From positions 1-35,709 of the forward strand of contig JAFZPJ010000010.1 in the NCBI GenBank assembly GCA_017550385.1: a stretch of 35,709 bases of DNA, written 5' to 3'. Shown piece by piece: positions 15,801 through 23,959 of this stretch. This stretch comes from Clostridiales bacterium. GTDB taxonomy: Bacteria; Bacillota; Clostridia; Saccharofermentanales; Saccharofermentanaceae. Numbering within the stretch: the stretch's first letter is position 1; every line of letters starts with the position of its first letter. The position numbers and the translations under genes were made by a program. The notes under the pieces are model-generated. The model saw nothing but the letters and a program-made list of their open reading frames with translations. It made no database searches and was not told the origin of the DNA.

Positions 15801-16105
15801 AGGGCGCTGCGGAGTTTGCTCCCAAGATGTCAGGGTACAAACAGGAAGAGATGTCGGCAACTCTTGAGTATTCCCAGCAAGTGCTGACCAAAACTGCAGA
15901 GAGCATCAAGAGCGGAAGAGCGGACGCGCTCGTCTGTCCGGCTCATAACTACTGCAGCTTCTGCCCGTACGGCGGAGCGTGCGGCAATATACCGTCATCA
16001 CCGATAGCTGCGGTCCCGCCGCTCGGCTACGATGCAAAAAAGGCAGATTACAAAGACGCGATCCGCGCTGCGGCAGAAGGCGATACAGGAGAAGACAATG
16101 AGTGA
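12833..16105 (+). CDS. addB: ATP-dependent helicase/nuclease subunit AddB
   Basis: AddB pairs with AddA to resect double-strand breaks to Chi-like sites. At 1090 residues it is close to the B. subtilis protein. The C-terminal RecB-type nuclease has D936-Y-K938 in IIDYKSG and QLPVYTKAL after it. The iron-sulfur cysteines are C764 (NNCAFKY) and C1041-x2-C1044-x5-C1050 in the C-terminus, the known AddB arrangement. What is missing is the N-terminal Walker A. Where B. subtilis AddB has G-R-S-G-S-G-K-T, this protein reads YRYPGTDCIT before the strand DLIFVVPE, so nucleotide binding in this subunit is probably lost. It starts with GTG behind GGGAGG and overlaps addA by eight bases. Confidence 0.92.
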   Translation: MIKVYRYPGTDCITPEVIRRELATSDDGRDLIFVVPEFAKAQVEREIIGQLEDACSARGAGIDSEGGKIPVLSSFTGGDVVSFITLSTRILDSMGLEASGSGSDIMMRCAIYSILANYSSDFRSFGKLTNRFEYINMLINLLGDFSRYGIRREELDEAIGASAPFSAEYRNKLEDLRLVMDAVDKMNAQFGLSLLKDRISEASQAVMALSGSELASRRMAGLRKLLSSRFVFIGFGAGRKLTPQEYTLVKLISGKGGDLRFYTLSTGNEQEAALPIYKVGNEFTSAMRSAGANVEDLAYRNEGGMCGLFEAFARGEDYKGDKTDKVRLAAISGTDNQIGYVFSEVIKLTRDEGYRYRDIRIVCCDEDMASRLRSNAELYGLGIFIDRKIDLWSTVIPMFAETVLELPVHNYRISDILRAMRCGIIKLPPFITDSFENYCRSRNITDGRRLFRESVYLKKSEDGDEHRQKIYFSMPYDGFKEGSQTDAGEFFWNSIVVKKIIPLKDLAEKINSEKELSGKAKLLKELIDSHREDVEALSKEQLDAGDGSSASALVRGYDEMMQLLTFFTHEMNDVPISQRAFISLIRTDMKNRVEGTIPLKVDSIEITTPDRAFVAPCKVMFLLGATRDNFPHRKSAEGLLSSGELRNLADSVKDCELPDKDEVKSREETVTCCLMLGTVTDRLYMVHNADKNFTSCVFDYLRACVEDDSIVRGFSNPAKGVFHKRNHDFRTASIAPEVMDRLLTTGNKKSLPGSVSAFEEYNNCAFKYMLDRILKIRERDDNTEIDTSGFGTLIHSMYEIGLSSIGGEGFRENADRLLNDDKAYEDAVNEAYRSAVIKESIPGSLEEDGETIAGEFDMNIGMKLKRMYKLTFRGILEDLNSEGLIPTGFEVPIGDNEDVRIDSSRIEEKTGLHLAFSGYVDRVDTDEEAKRIRIIDYKSGGKNINPKQLFYGTQIQLPVYTKALSDRYEIPPENCDYGYFNVGLKPAKNKGAAEFAPKMSGYKQEEMSATLEYSQQVLTKTAESIKSGRADALVCPAHNYCSFCPYGGACGNIPSSPIAAVPPLGYDAKKADYKDAIRAAAEGDTGEDNE

Positions 16106-19100
16106 TAAGAGACCTACGCCGGATCAGCAGGCGATAATCGATTGCAAGACTGATAATATACTGGTCCCCGCAGCTGCAGGGTCCGGTAAGACTACGGTCA
16201 TGATAGACAGGATCGTATCCAAGATAATCGGAGATATGCGTGACGATTCGATCCCCGATCGCGAGAAACATTCGCTGGACAGCATTCTTGTAGTTACGTT
16301 CACTGTGGCGGCCGCGGAACACATGCGCGAGAAGGCGGAGAGTGCCCTTGATGAAGCGATAGCAGAGAACAAGGCCGATCCCGATATGGTGGCGAAGCTT
16401 GCAAGGCAGAAGGAACTCCTTCCCAATTCGTACATACAGACTTTCGATGCGTTCTGTGCGAGAGTCGTCAAGGAGAAGGGTTACTGTGCGGCGGATTCCG
16501 CTAAGGCGGATGTTTTTGATCCGGCAAACATCGTGCTGGACGGCAACGAACTAACGCTTCTCAAACATTCTGCCGCACGTCAGGCCATAAGGGCGATGTA
16601 CGACGAAACCGGATCAGAGACGGATCCGTTTGTCAGGCTGACTCTCAGGTTCGGTGACGGAAGATCCGATACGAGCCTCGAGCAGACGACCTGCGAGATA
16701 TACGATACCTTAAGAAGCCTTCCGGATTACCTGAACAGGATCAAGGCAGAATACGATCAGCGTAAGGCGCTTGAATCAGAAGGCAAGTTAGTTTGCGGTG
16801 AGAAGCTCAAAGCGGTGGCAGGCGACATCATTACACTGCTGTCAGACTACGCCAGAGTGATCAGGTCCGACGGCGGAGTGCTGGAATATCTTAAGGATAA
16901 TGAGACGTTCTATGTGCTTACTTCGGAGAAGACTCCCGAGGCCAGGAATGCGGCTTCTGTCAGTGCGGTGGAAGATATCCTCTCTCTTATCGACAGACAG
17001 GTGAGAAGGCACGAAGAAGGCGTTATTACTGACGGCTTGGAAGAACTGTATCTTATCAGCCGCGAGTGGAATGAACTGCTTGACTTCAAGTTCTCTTACA
17101 TGACTCGCTCGTGCAAGGTCTTCAAGGAGAACGAAGAACTGATGCTCGAATACCTGGATAAGGCGGCACAGATCAAGGCGGTAACGAGACTCGTTAAGGG
17201 TGCGCCAACAAAGCTCGAGCACCCGCTCGATCCGCCGAAAGCTCTCTGCACATTCCTTACAGGCGGACTCGGAGCTTATGAGAGTTATGAGGAGCTTAAG
17301 GCTGAGCAGCTCGCGCTCCAGAAGGAACGCACGGAGATGATAGGCGCTTTTGTAAGGCTCATAGAGAAGACGGATGAATACTATGCAGAGCTCAAGACCG
17401 CAGTTCACGGCATGGACTTCGCAGATCAGGAATATGCTGCGTTCGATATCCTGGATCACGAAGATGCGGTTGATTTCTACAGGAATAAGTTCGTGGAGAT
17501 CTATATCGATGAGTACCAGGACAACACCAGGCTACAGGACGAGATCATAAGCAAGATTGCAAGGCCTTCGGGCAACGTGTTCAGGGTAGGCGACGTCAAG
17601 CAGAGCATATACAAGTTCAGGCATGCCGAGCCCGGCATATTCAACGAGAAGATAGATGCCTATGAGGAAGGAAGAGAGAAGGGACAGGTACTCCCGCTCA
17701 CGGAGAACTTCAGGAGCAGTCCGCAGATACTGGCATTTGTAAACCATATCTTCGAACAGGCGATGACGAGAGAGGCATCTGAAGTCGGATACACTGCCAA
17801 GCAGAGGCTCAACTATCCCGAGAACAGTCCTTCTGCCGATCAGGGAGAAGAAGGCCTGCCGAGACTTCTCATCGTTAATGCTGACGGCGCGGGAAGCTTC
17901 GACGTATATGACGAAGATGATGAAGATGCCGAAGAAGAATACGGTTCTTACGATAACGATACTCATGAGATCTCATCTTCGGGTGATGACGAGGACCAGC
18001 CGCTCGATTCGAAGATCAAGGCGCTCTGCCTCGGAGTCGAGAAGGAGATCAGAACTTACATGTCACAGTTCGATCCTGAGTCTGAAGACTATGAGCAGCA
18101 CTATTCCGATATCTGTGTACTGACTTCGATCAGGAGCGAAGCTGAAGTCATATCGGAATACCTGGACAGTCACGGCCTCCCTTCTACGGGAAGAGTGACG
18201 ACGAGCGTGTTCGGTGACCTCGATATCAGAGGCCTTATCGGATTCATCATCTGCCTCGGCAATTCCCTGAGAGACGAGTATCTTGCAGGAGTCCTGCTCT
18301 CGCCTTACAAGAACACGAACTTTACCGTTAACGATATCGCTGAAGTCCAGGCATATATCCTGGAGAACGCTCCGCACCTTACGAGGGAGAACCTCATCAA
18401 CAGACTCAGGGTGTTTGCCGCTAACGCGGGCGGAGAACTCGCAGAGAGTATTGGTGCTTTCCTTGAAGATTACGATGACCTCAGGATGAAAGCGATGACC
18501 TGTGACATAGACGAGATCGTCGAGCTCATCTTCAAGCGCACCGAGATCAAGGCGACGGTCAAGCGTAAGGAAGGCAGCTTCGACAAGCTCACGATCCTTA
18601 AAGACTGGCTCTGCGCAAACTTCAAGAGGTTCGGATGCGACATCTCCGGCATTGCCGAAGAACTTGAGAAGATGAGGATCCAGATCAACGAGGATGCTAC
18701 CATCGAGACGAGCCTTAATGAGAAGAACAAGATCGTCTGCATGAATTTCCATAAGAGCAAAGGCTTGGAGTATCCGTTCGTTATCTTTGCGCTTAAGGAC
18801 AGGGGCAAGTCTTTCTCGGTCGGAAGATTCTCCTTCGATGCTCATGCCGGTTTTGTTCTCGAAGACTATGACGATAAGGCGCTTGCGAGGACCGATTCCA
18901 TCGAACAGAAGGTCTATCTCATAGACGCTCTTCTTGAAGAGAATGCCGAGACGCTCAGAGATCTCTATGTTGCTCTCACACGTGCGCAGACGAGACTGTC
19001 TGTCGTTACCTGGGACTTCCTGGACAATAAGAGGAATAAGGCAATAGAAGCGGCTGTGCGCGCGGACTGCCTTGCTCCTTCAGATAAGTTCACCAGACTC

Positions 19101-20102
19101 GACTGGCTGAGGGGAAGCGGTACGATGTGCTGCGATCTGTTCATGTCCCTTATCAGGACAGATTCTGATGATGCCAAGCTGATAAGGAATACTTTCGATA
19201 CGGATATCGGGAAGCTCGTAGGATTCAAGGCCTGCACGACTAAGGCGGACCAGGATCCCGGATGTCTTCCCGGCAACAGAGGATTTGTCGTCGAGCTCCT
19301 GTCCGAACAAGAGACTGCGGAATTGGATCTGGAATCCGAATCTCACAGGATAACGGCTGACGATACGGAAGAAGCACCTTCCGAAGACAGTTCGCTGTTC
19401 GACGCCAAGGGTAACAAGACCTTCGATGATTATGTTCACGAAGACGAGACTCTCATACCGTTCAAGGTGTCGGTCACGGGCATCAGGCACGGCAGCATGG
19501 AAGAGACCAGGCATGTCGATCTTGAGGTCAGGGATGCATCAGAATACGACAATACCGGAAGCGGCACTCTTAATGCGGCCACCAAGGGAACAATACTTCA
19601 TAAGCTGATGCGCTTCATCGATACGGAAGCGCTCAGGAGCGGCTCCGATCTGATCGCTGAGATTGACAAACTGATCGGCATGAAGATGTTCGAAGAATAC
19701 AGCGCAGATAACGTAAGGAAGACTGCCGAAGAATTCAGGAGCGGAATACTGACCTTCGCTTCAAGCGATATCTGCAAGGCCTTCGAGCAGGCGACCGATG
19801 TGGGCAAAGCCGAATGCGAGAAGCCGATCGTATTTGCCGTCCCTGCGACCGATAAGAGCAGCGATTTCGCGCTGGTCCAGGGTAAGATAGACCTGATGAT
19901 CGAACAAGATGACGGATGGGTCGTACTGGATTACAAGACCGAGAGATCAGATATGCCTGATGCTGAGAGCAGAGCCGCTGATGCAAGAGACAAACACGGT
20001 TTCCAGCTTACGAGCTACAGTTCTGCATTGGAAGCTTCAGGCATGAAGGTCAAGGCGAGATACGTCTACCTGGTAAGGTTCGGCGAGTTCGTGGAAGTCT
20101 GA
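16098..20102 (+). CDS. addA: ATP-dependent helicase/nuclease subunit AddA
   Basis: The motor and second nuclease of AddAB. This 1334-residue protein is a UvrD/Rep-type SF1A helicase with Walker A AAAGSGKTT (26-33), motif II Y469-I-D-E-Y-Q-D475, and further helicase motifs such as NFRSSPQI, MNFHKSKGLEYPFV and LYVALTRAQTRL. The C-terminal nuclease has D1265 (GKIDLM), D1278-Y-K1280 and QLTSY. It is about 100 residues longer than the B. subtilis protein. Part of the excess is a very acidic insertion near 603-635 (runs such as YDEDDEDAEEE and SSSGDDEDQP) between helicase domains. The ATG at 16098 has CAGGAGA upstream and overlaps the addB stop. The open frame before it belongs to addB in another phase. 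Confidence 0.95.
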   Translation: MSDKRPTPDQQAIIDCKTDNILVPAAAGSGKTTVMIDRIVSKIIGDMRDDSIPDREKHSLDSILVVTFTVAAAEHMREKAESALDEAIAENKADPDMVAKLARQKELLPNSYIQTFDAFCARVVKEKGYCAADSAKADVFDPANIVLDGNELTLLKHSAARQAIRAMYDETGSETDPFVRLTLRFGDGRSDTSLEQTTCEIYDTLRSLPDYLNRIKAEYDQRKALESEGKLVCGEKLKAVAGDIITLLSDYARVIRSDGGVLEYLKDNETFYVLTSEKTPEARNAASVSAVEDILSLIDRQVRRHEEGVITDGLEELYLISREWNELLDFKFSYMTRSCKVFKENEELMLEYLDKAAQIKAVTRLVKGAPTKLEHPLDPPKALCTFLTGGLGAYESYEELKAEQLALQKERTEMIGAFVRLIEKTDEYYAELKTAVHGMDFADQEYAAFDILDHEDAVDFYRNKFVEIYIDEYQDNTRLQDEIISKIARPSGNVFRVGDVKQSIYKFRHAEPGIFNEKIDAYEEGREKGQVLPLTENFRSSPQILAFVNHIFEQAMTREASEVGYTAKQRLNYPENSPSADQGEEGLPRLLIVNADGAGSFDVYDEDDEDAEEEYGSYDNDTHEISSSGDDEDQPLDSKIKALCLGVEKEIRTYMSQFDPESEDYEQHYSDICVLTSIRSEAEVISEYLDSHGLPSTGRVTTSVFGDLDIRGLIGFIICLGNSLRDEYLAGVLLSPYKNTNFTVNDIAEVQAYILENAPHLTRENLINRLRVFAANAGGELAESIGAFLEDYDDLRMKAMTCDIDEIVELIFKRTEIKATVKRKEGSFDKLTILKDWLCANFKRFGCDISGIAEELEKMRIQINEDATIETSLNEKNKIVCMNFHKSKGLEYPFVIFALKDRGKSFSVGRFSFDAHAGFVLEDYDDKALARTDSIEQKVYLIDALLEENAETLRDLYVALTRAQTRLSVVTWDFLDNKRNKAIEAAVRADCLAPSDKFTRLDWLRGSGTMCCDLFMSLIRTDSDDAKLIRNTFDTDIGKLVGFKACTTKADQDPGCLPGNRGFVVELLSEQETAELDLESESHRITADDTEEAPSEDSSLFDAKGNKTFDDYVHEDETLIPFKVSVTGIRHGSMEETRHVDLEVRDASEYDNTGSGTLNAATKGTILHKLMRFIDTEALRSGSDLIAEIDKLIGMKMFEEYSADNVRKTAEEFRSGILTFASSDICKAFEQATDVGKAECEKPIVFAVPATDKSSDFALVQGKIDLMIEQDDGWVVLDYKTERSDMPDAESRAADARDKHGFQLTSYSSALEASGMKVKARYVYLVRFGEFVEV

Positions 20103-20105
20103 TGT

Positions 20106-20218
20106 TGTTCCTTTTACAGTTGTGAATACGGGAAAAACACTACTAGAAAAACTACTAATCAGACAATAGTAGTATTTGCAGTAGCGAATTGAAGAAAAAC
20201 GCAACTATAAAAGGAACA
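20106..20218. repeat. 113-bp nested inverted repeat between addA and tadA
   Basis: The outer arms TGTTCCTTTTACAGTTG (20106-20122) and CAACTATAAAAGGAACA (20202-20218) match in 16 of 17 positions. Inside is a perfect second pair, ACTACTA (20151-20157) and TAGTAGT (20167-20173). The element fills exactly the gap between the two converging stop codons. It could be a large bidirectional terminator or a small MITE-like insertion. There is no long T tract and no clear target-site duplication. Confidence 0.65.
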
Positions 20219-20722
20219 CTACTTGCCTGAATCTCTCTTCCTGATGTTACGGAAGAAGTCGAGCATCATCTTCGAGCAGGGCTCCTCCAGGATGCCGCCT
20301 TCGAACTCGACCTTGTGGTTATGACCATGGGACACGTCGAAAATATCATTGCACGACACAACTGCTCCGCTCTTGGGCTCATACGCGCCGAAATACACCT
20401 TCCGTATCCGCGACTGTATGATCGCACCGGCGCACATCGTGCAGGGCTCCAAGGTAACATACATGTCGCAGTCTTCAAGTCTCCAGTCGCCAAGCTTCTT
20501 GCAGGCTTTGTTGATGGCTACGATCTCGGCATGGGCAAGAGAGTTGCCCTTTGTAAGCCTCAGGTTATGGGCTCTTACGAAGACCTTGCCGTCCTTAACG
20601 ATAACGCAGCCGATAGGACACTCGGCAAGGTCGATTGCCTTCTCGGCCTGCTTTATCGCCTCGAGCATGAAGCGCTCGTGGTCGTTCGCGGGTTTAAGAT
20701 CAGGAAAGAGTCTTGATTTCAT
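20219..20722 (-). CDS. tadA: tRNA-specific adenosine deaminase TadA
   Basis: TadA converts A34 to inosine in tRNA-Arg(ACG) and is normally essential. The 167 residues contain the zinc and catalytic motif H-A-E in LAHAEIVAI and the P-C-T-M-C-A-G-A motif that supplies the two zinc cysteines. GDWRLEDCDMYVTLEPCTMC is highly typical of the family. The C-terminal helix carries the usual basic tail. A GTG lies five codons upstream, but the ATG at 20722 gives the normal N-terminus. A TATAAT (20733-20728 on the minus strand) just ahead would be compatible with a short leader. It converges on addA across a nested inverted repeat. Confidence 0.92.
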   Translation of the reverse strand: MKSRLFPDLKPANDHERFMLEAIKQAEKAIDLAECPIGCVIVKDGKVFVRAHNLRLTKGNSLAHAEIVAINKACKKLGDWRLEDCDMYVTLEPCTMCAGAIIQSRIRKVYFGAYEPKSGAVVSCNDIFDVSHGHNHKVEFEGGILEEPCSKMMLDFFRNIRKRDSGK

Positions 20723-20790
20723 GTGACGATTATACACCTTTCGCAGATTTTAATTTATACTCTTCTCGATGACATGACATGGAGGGATCA

Positions 20791-21156
20791 ATGGTACTTC
20801 AAAAGCTCGAACATGATATGACTGTTTGCAAGGTAGCATCTGTTGCTGACCTTGACCTGAACAGGGAATTCTTCTTTATCGGCAAGACCGATGAGGAAGT
20901 ATCTCTCGTATGCCTTACTGAAGACACACCTGCCGATACCACTGAGCGCGATGACGGATGGAAGGGCTTCCGCATACAGGGCGTACTTGATTTCTCGCTC
21001 ATCGGGATACTCTCGAAGATATCTTCGATCCTTGCAGAGAACAAGATCGGTATCTTTGCAGTATCGACTTACAACACCGACTACATCCTGGTAAAAGAAG
21101 AGAACTTCGATAAAGCACTTGAGGTGCTCGCTGAAGCAGGATACGAGATAGACTGA
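20791..21156 (+). CDS. ACT-domain protein
   Basis: This 121-residue protein is made of two small domains, of which the second (DFSLIGILSKISSILAENKIG then IFAVSTYNTDYILVKEENF) is a clear ACT fold, the ligand-binding unit of amino-acid regulated enzymes. The first half (HDMTVCKVASVADL) resembles the N-terminal part of the stand-alone ACT proteins grouped in COG3603. Those are thought to bind amino acids or related ligands, with no known reaction. GGAGGG precedes the ATG at 20791. An in-frame ATG at 20779 would overlap that site. The HAD hydrolase gene follows after 16 bases, probably on the same transcript. Confidence 0.8.
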   Translation: MVLQKLEHDMTVCKVASVADLDLNREFFFIGKTDEEVSLVCLTEDTPADTTERDDGWKGFRIQGVLDFSLIGILSKISSILAENKIGIFAVSTYNTDYILVKEENFDKALEVLAEAGYEID

Positions 21157-21172
21157 CACAGGAGATATATTG

Positions 21173-21781
21173 ATGAACATCTATGTTGATTTTGACGACT
21201 GCCTGTGCGAGACCGCGAGGTCCTTCTCGGATATCGTGAAGGAAGAATTCGGTATCGATGTGCCTTATGAGAAGATGAGGTATTTCAACCTGCAGAAGTC
21301 TTTTGACCTTAACGACGAACAGTACGAGTGGCTGCTCATCAAGGGACATGAACCGGATGTTCTCCTTGCTTACGAAGAGACTCCGGGCGCTGTAGCAACC
21401 GTGAATGAATGGATAGACAGGGGTCACAATGTCTCGATAATAACGGGGCGTCCGTTCAACGCTTACGATACTTCCAGAGAGTGGCTCGACACTCACGGTC
21501 TTAAGAACGTCGAACTGTTCTGTCTCAACAAGTACAGCAGAGACGGCAGCATGTATAACAGCAGCTTCAGCCTCGAACTTGAAGACTACTACAAGATGAA
21601 GTTCGATGCTGCAGTAGAAGACTCGCCTTCCGCGTTCAGGTTTTTCGAGCATCTGCCGGAGCTTCAGGTGATGGTGTATGACCGCCCGTGGAACAGAGAG
21701 GGAGAATTCCCGAACGGCAATTACACAAGGTGTCTTGACTGGGAGAGCATAAGGCAGAAGATCGCCGCAAGCGCAAGTTGA
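21173..21781 (+). CDS. HAD-family hydrolase, 5'-nucleotidase-like
   Basis: This 202-residue protein starts IYVDFDDCLCETARS, the HAD motif I D-x-D with the nucleophile Asp and an adjacent D-C. Motif II is in SIITGRP. The late acidic motif is VEDSPSAF followed by a strand, VMVYDRPWN. The layout fits the 5'(3')-deoxyribonucleotidase/YqfW group of phosphatases with an alpha-helical cap between motifs I and II (about 20-75). Substrate is unknown, but a nucleotide or sugar phosphate is likely. The ATG at 21173 has GGAG eight bases before it. A TTG at 21170 is also in frame. The stop codon overlaps the -35 hexamer of a consensus promoter for the next genes. Confidence 0.78.
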   Translation: MNIYVDFDDCLCETARSFSDIVKEEFGIDVPYEKMRYFNLQKSFDLNDEQYEWLLIKGHEPDVLLAYEETPGAVATVNEWIDRGHNVSIITGRPFNAYDTSREWLDTHGLKNVELFCLNKYSRDGSMYNSSFSLELEDYYKMKFDAAVEDSPSAFRFFEHLPELQVMVYDRPWNREGEFPNGNYTRCLDWESIRQKIAASAS

Positions 21782-21806
21782 CATCCCTTAATAATAATAA
21801 TATAAT
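21778..21806 (+). promoter_or_regulatory. perfect consensus promoter upstream of the zinc-ribbon gene and rpoD
   Basis: TTGACA (21778-21783), a 17-base spacer and TATAAT (21801-21806) match the sigma-70/sigma-A consensus at all twelve positions and at ideal spacing. The -35 hexamer overlaps the TGA of the preceding gene. It should be strong. The leader of about 130 bases includes the dyad at 21851-21864. Confidence 0.85.
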
Positions 21807-21850
21807 TCGAGGTTGCTATAAGTATAACTATGCCTATTTGCTTGAGTACC

Positions 21851-21864
21851 GCCGTAATTACGGC
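21851..21864. promoter_or_regulatory. 14-bp perfect palindrome in the leader
   Basis: GCCGTAATTACGGC is a perfect palindrome about 40 bases after the likely transcription start. It could be a regulator site acting as a roadblock on the strong promoter. An RNA hairpin is unlikely because there is no loop. The rest of the 162-base gap shows nothing else. Confidence 0.4.
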
Positions 21865-21943
21865 ATGATGAACAGCGAATTTACTTTACAGCATATGCGG
21901 AGTTTGGCTTAGAGCTCAAATCACGAATTAAGGATGGTCTTTA

Positions 21944-22675
21944 ATGGCTACTACACAAGGTATGTGCACGAACTGCGGTTCGCTGGTCATTTTCGATGAC
22001 AGAGATGAGAACTGCGAGTGCGTCTTTTGTCACTGCGTCTTTCCGGCAGCGGAAGCAATAGAGCTTCTTGCCAATCCGGACGGACACGAGTTCAAGAATG
22101 AGAAGTTCGAAGCTCAGGAGGGCGGCAAGCATTACTATGCTACTCCCATGCAGCCTGACATCGTTGCCAAGGCTGTACAGAGAGACAAGATATCCAAGGC
22201 TAAGAGTGATGATCTCAAGATCAAGCCCAATGAGTTCGAACTGTCGCCCAACGACGTTAAGGCTCCGGCCAAGATGGTCATTGCCATCATTGCAGCTGCT
22301 GTCGTTTGCGTAGGTATCATCCTCGCTATAGCTTGGCCTATGTACAACACCAGAACTCAGCTCACCGATGCGATGGTAAGCAAGCTCGATACGGTCTTTG
22401 AAGGCCAGGCTGACGTCGACCTCTCACTTAACGATGACGGATATGCTGCAGGTTACTGCATCTCAGGCAAGACATGCCAGAATCTGAAGGTAGAGACTTC
22501 CGATGAGATCGATGAAGCAGCAGCACAGAAGATCTTCGACAACTATTGCGATCTCAGGGCATCCGAAGGCGGAGATAACGCTAAGTCTTCCGCAGATGTT
22601 ACGGTTGAGATCTACACTCCGACAACGATCTATACGGTAAAGGCTGACGGTGTTACGGTCAGCGAAGCAGACTGA
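21944..22675 (+). CDS. zinc-ribbon single-span membrane protein
   Basis: The N-terminus of this 243-residue protein is a zinc ribbon (C-T-N-C-G at about 8-12, C-V-F-C-H at about 27-31). Next come a charged region, one membrane span near 109-132 (starting MVIAIIAAAVVCVGIILAIAW) and a C-terminal domain of about 110 residues, probably outside the cell, with three cysteines and a beta-rich pattern. The ribbon would face the cytoplasm. I recognise no family. It resembles the protein at 8090 in its ribbon (C-x2-C-G followed by C-x-F-C) and in joining it to membrane segments. A consensus promoter drives it, and rpoD follows 15 bases after its stop, so it is probably co-transcribed with the main sigma factor. 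Confidence 0.7.
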   Translation: MATTQGMCTNCGSLVIFDDRDENCECVFCHCVFPAAEAIELLANPDGHEFKNEKFEAQEGGKHYYATPMQPDIVAKAVQRDKISKAKSDDLKIKPNEFELSPNDVKAPAKMVIAIIAAAVVCVGIILAIAWPMYNTRTQLTDAMVSKLDTVFEGQADVDLSLNDDGYAAGYCISGKTCQNLKVETSDEIDEAAAQKIFDNYCDLRASEGGDNAKSSADVTVEIYTPTTIYTVKADGVTVSEAD

Positions 22676-22690
22676 TGAGGTATTCGATCA

Positions 22691-23941
22691 ATGACAGATT
22701 TTGACAAGGCATTTACATCAGCTAAGAAGCTTGCAGGAAAGAGGAAGAAGTCCCTTACGGCAGCTGAACTCGAATCAATTACTGATAACTACAAGATGGG
22801 CCCCGATGACATGCTCGCTCTCAGGACAGAACTTGAGAATGCAGGCATCACCGTAAGCGAGCCCGAAGTCGATCTCGATCTTGATATCGATCTCGATAAG
22901 ATCGAGGAGGTCGAGGAGATCGAAGAGATAGAGAAGATCGAGAAGATCGAAGACATTGATAAGCTCGACGATCTGGACAAGATAGAAGATCTCGAGAGCA
23001 TCGCTAATCTCGAGGGACTCGAAGGTCTTGAGAACATCGACAGTCTCGACCTCGAACCCATCGATGACGATGATGCCGTAGTAGATACCGATACTTCCGT
23101 AGATGACAGCAACGGCGTCGACGACTCGGTCAAGATGTACCTCAAGGAGATCGGTAAGATCGACCTTCTCGAACCCGAGGAAGAGCGCATCATCGCACAG
23201 AAGATGGCTGAAGGCGATGAGGATGCCAAGGAGACGCTCATCAATTCCAACTTGAGACTCGTTGTATCCATCGCCAAGAAGTACATGAACCGCGGCCTGT
23301 CGCTCCTCGATCTAATCCAGGAAGGCAACATCGGTCTCATCAAGGCAGTCGACAAGTTCGACTATACAAAGGGATTCAAGTTCTCCACATATGCAACATG
23401 GTGGATCAGACAGGCTATCACAAGAGCCATCGCCGATCAGGCACGTACGATCCGTATTCCCGTTCATATGGTAGAGACCATCAACAAGCTTACAAGGATC
23501 CAGAGACAGCTCGTCCAGGATCTCGGAAGGGAACCTACAACGGATGAACTCGCAGAGGCTATGGGCATGGAGCCTGCAAAGATCCGCGAGATCCAGAAGA
23601 TATCACAGGATCCTATCTCCATCGACAAGCCTGTCGGTGAGGAAGAGGATTCACACCTCGTAGACTTCATCTCCAACGATGAGCTCGCTGCTCCTGAAGA
23701 AGAGGTTGCAAGGAATCTCCTCAAGGAAGACCTCATCAAGGCACTCGGCACGCTTACAGAGCGTGAGCGTAAGGTCATCGAACTCAGATTCGGTCTTAAG
23801 GACGGCGTTCCGATGACACTCGAGCAGGTCGGTAAGAAGCTCGGCGTTACGCGTGAGCGTATCAGACAGATCGAGGCAAAGGCTATCAGAAAGCTCTCCA
23901 GAGCTTCAAGCTCCAAGAAACTGGAAGGTTACATAGACTAA
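22691..23941 (+). CDS. rpoD: primary sigma factor (RpoD/SigA)
   Basis: The housekeeping sigma factor, 416 residues. A short region 1.1-like domain (about 1-52) is followed by an unusual acidic repeat region (57-127), region 1.2 ([14 protein letters not shown]), region 2 ([35 protein letters not shown], which contacts the -10), region 3, and region 4 with [17 protein letters not shown], the -35 recognition helix. All core residues look intact. The region between 1.1 and 1.2 holds sixteen tandem tripeptides of the form I/L/V-E/D-x (71-118). Many Firmicutes have a short or charged linker there, but not one this regular. The ribosome site is weak (GAGG 15 bases away). dnaG, the usual upstream neighbour, is absent. 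Confidence 0.96.
   Translation: MTDFDKAFTSAKKLAGKRKKSLTAAELESITDNYKMGPDDMLALRTELENAGITVSEPEVDLDLDIDLDKIEEVEEIEEIEKIEKIEDIDKLDDLDKIEDLESIANLEGLEGLENIDSLDLEPIDDDDAVVDTDTSVDDSNGVDDSVKMYLKEIGKIDLLEPEEERIIAQKMAEGDEDAKETLINSNLRLVVSIAKKYMNRGLSLLDLIQEGNIGLIKAVDKFDYTKGFKFSTYATWWIRQAITRAIADQARTIRIPVHMVETINKLTRIQRQLVQDLGREPTTDELAEAMGMEPAKIREIQKISQDPISIDKPVGEEEDSHLVDFISNDELAAPEEEVARNLLKEDLIKALGTLTERERKVIELRFGLKDGVPMTLEQVGKKLGVTRERIRQIEAKAIRKLSRASSSKKLEGYID
22901..23044 (+). repeat. degenerate 9-bp tandem repeat inside rpoD
   Basis: Sixteen consecutive 9-base units, of which ATCGAGGAG and ATCGAGAAG are typical, encode I/L/V-E/D-x triplets without a break. One unit (I-A-N) lacks the acidic residue. The units differ at third positions and by A/G changes, so the array is old or selected rather than a fresh slippage product. 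The acidic stretch also continues irregularly on both sides. Confidence 0.8.
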
Positions 23942-23959
23942 CGAAGTCGGAGGTCTCAA

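Noticed and set aside
18063-18845. 260-codon minus-strand frame inside addA
   Set aside because: It is a shadow of the helicase gene. The composition is not protein-like and there is no start signal.
22901-23044. CRISPR-like or non-coding tandem array
   Set aside because: The 9-base units have no spacers and keep the rpoD reading frame throughout.
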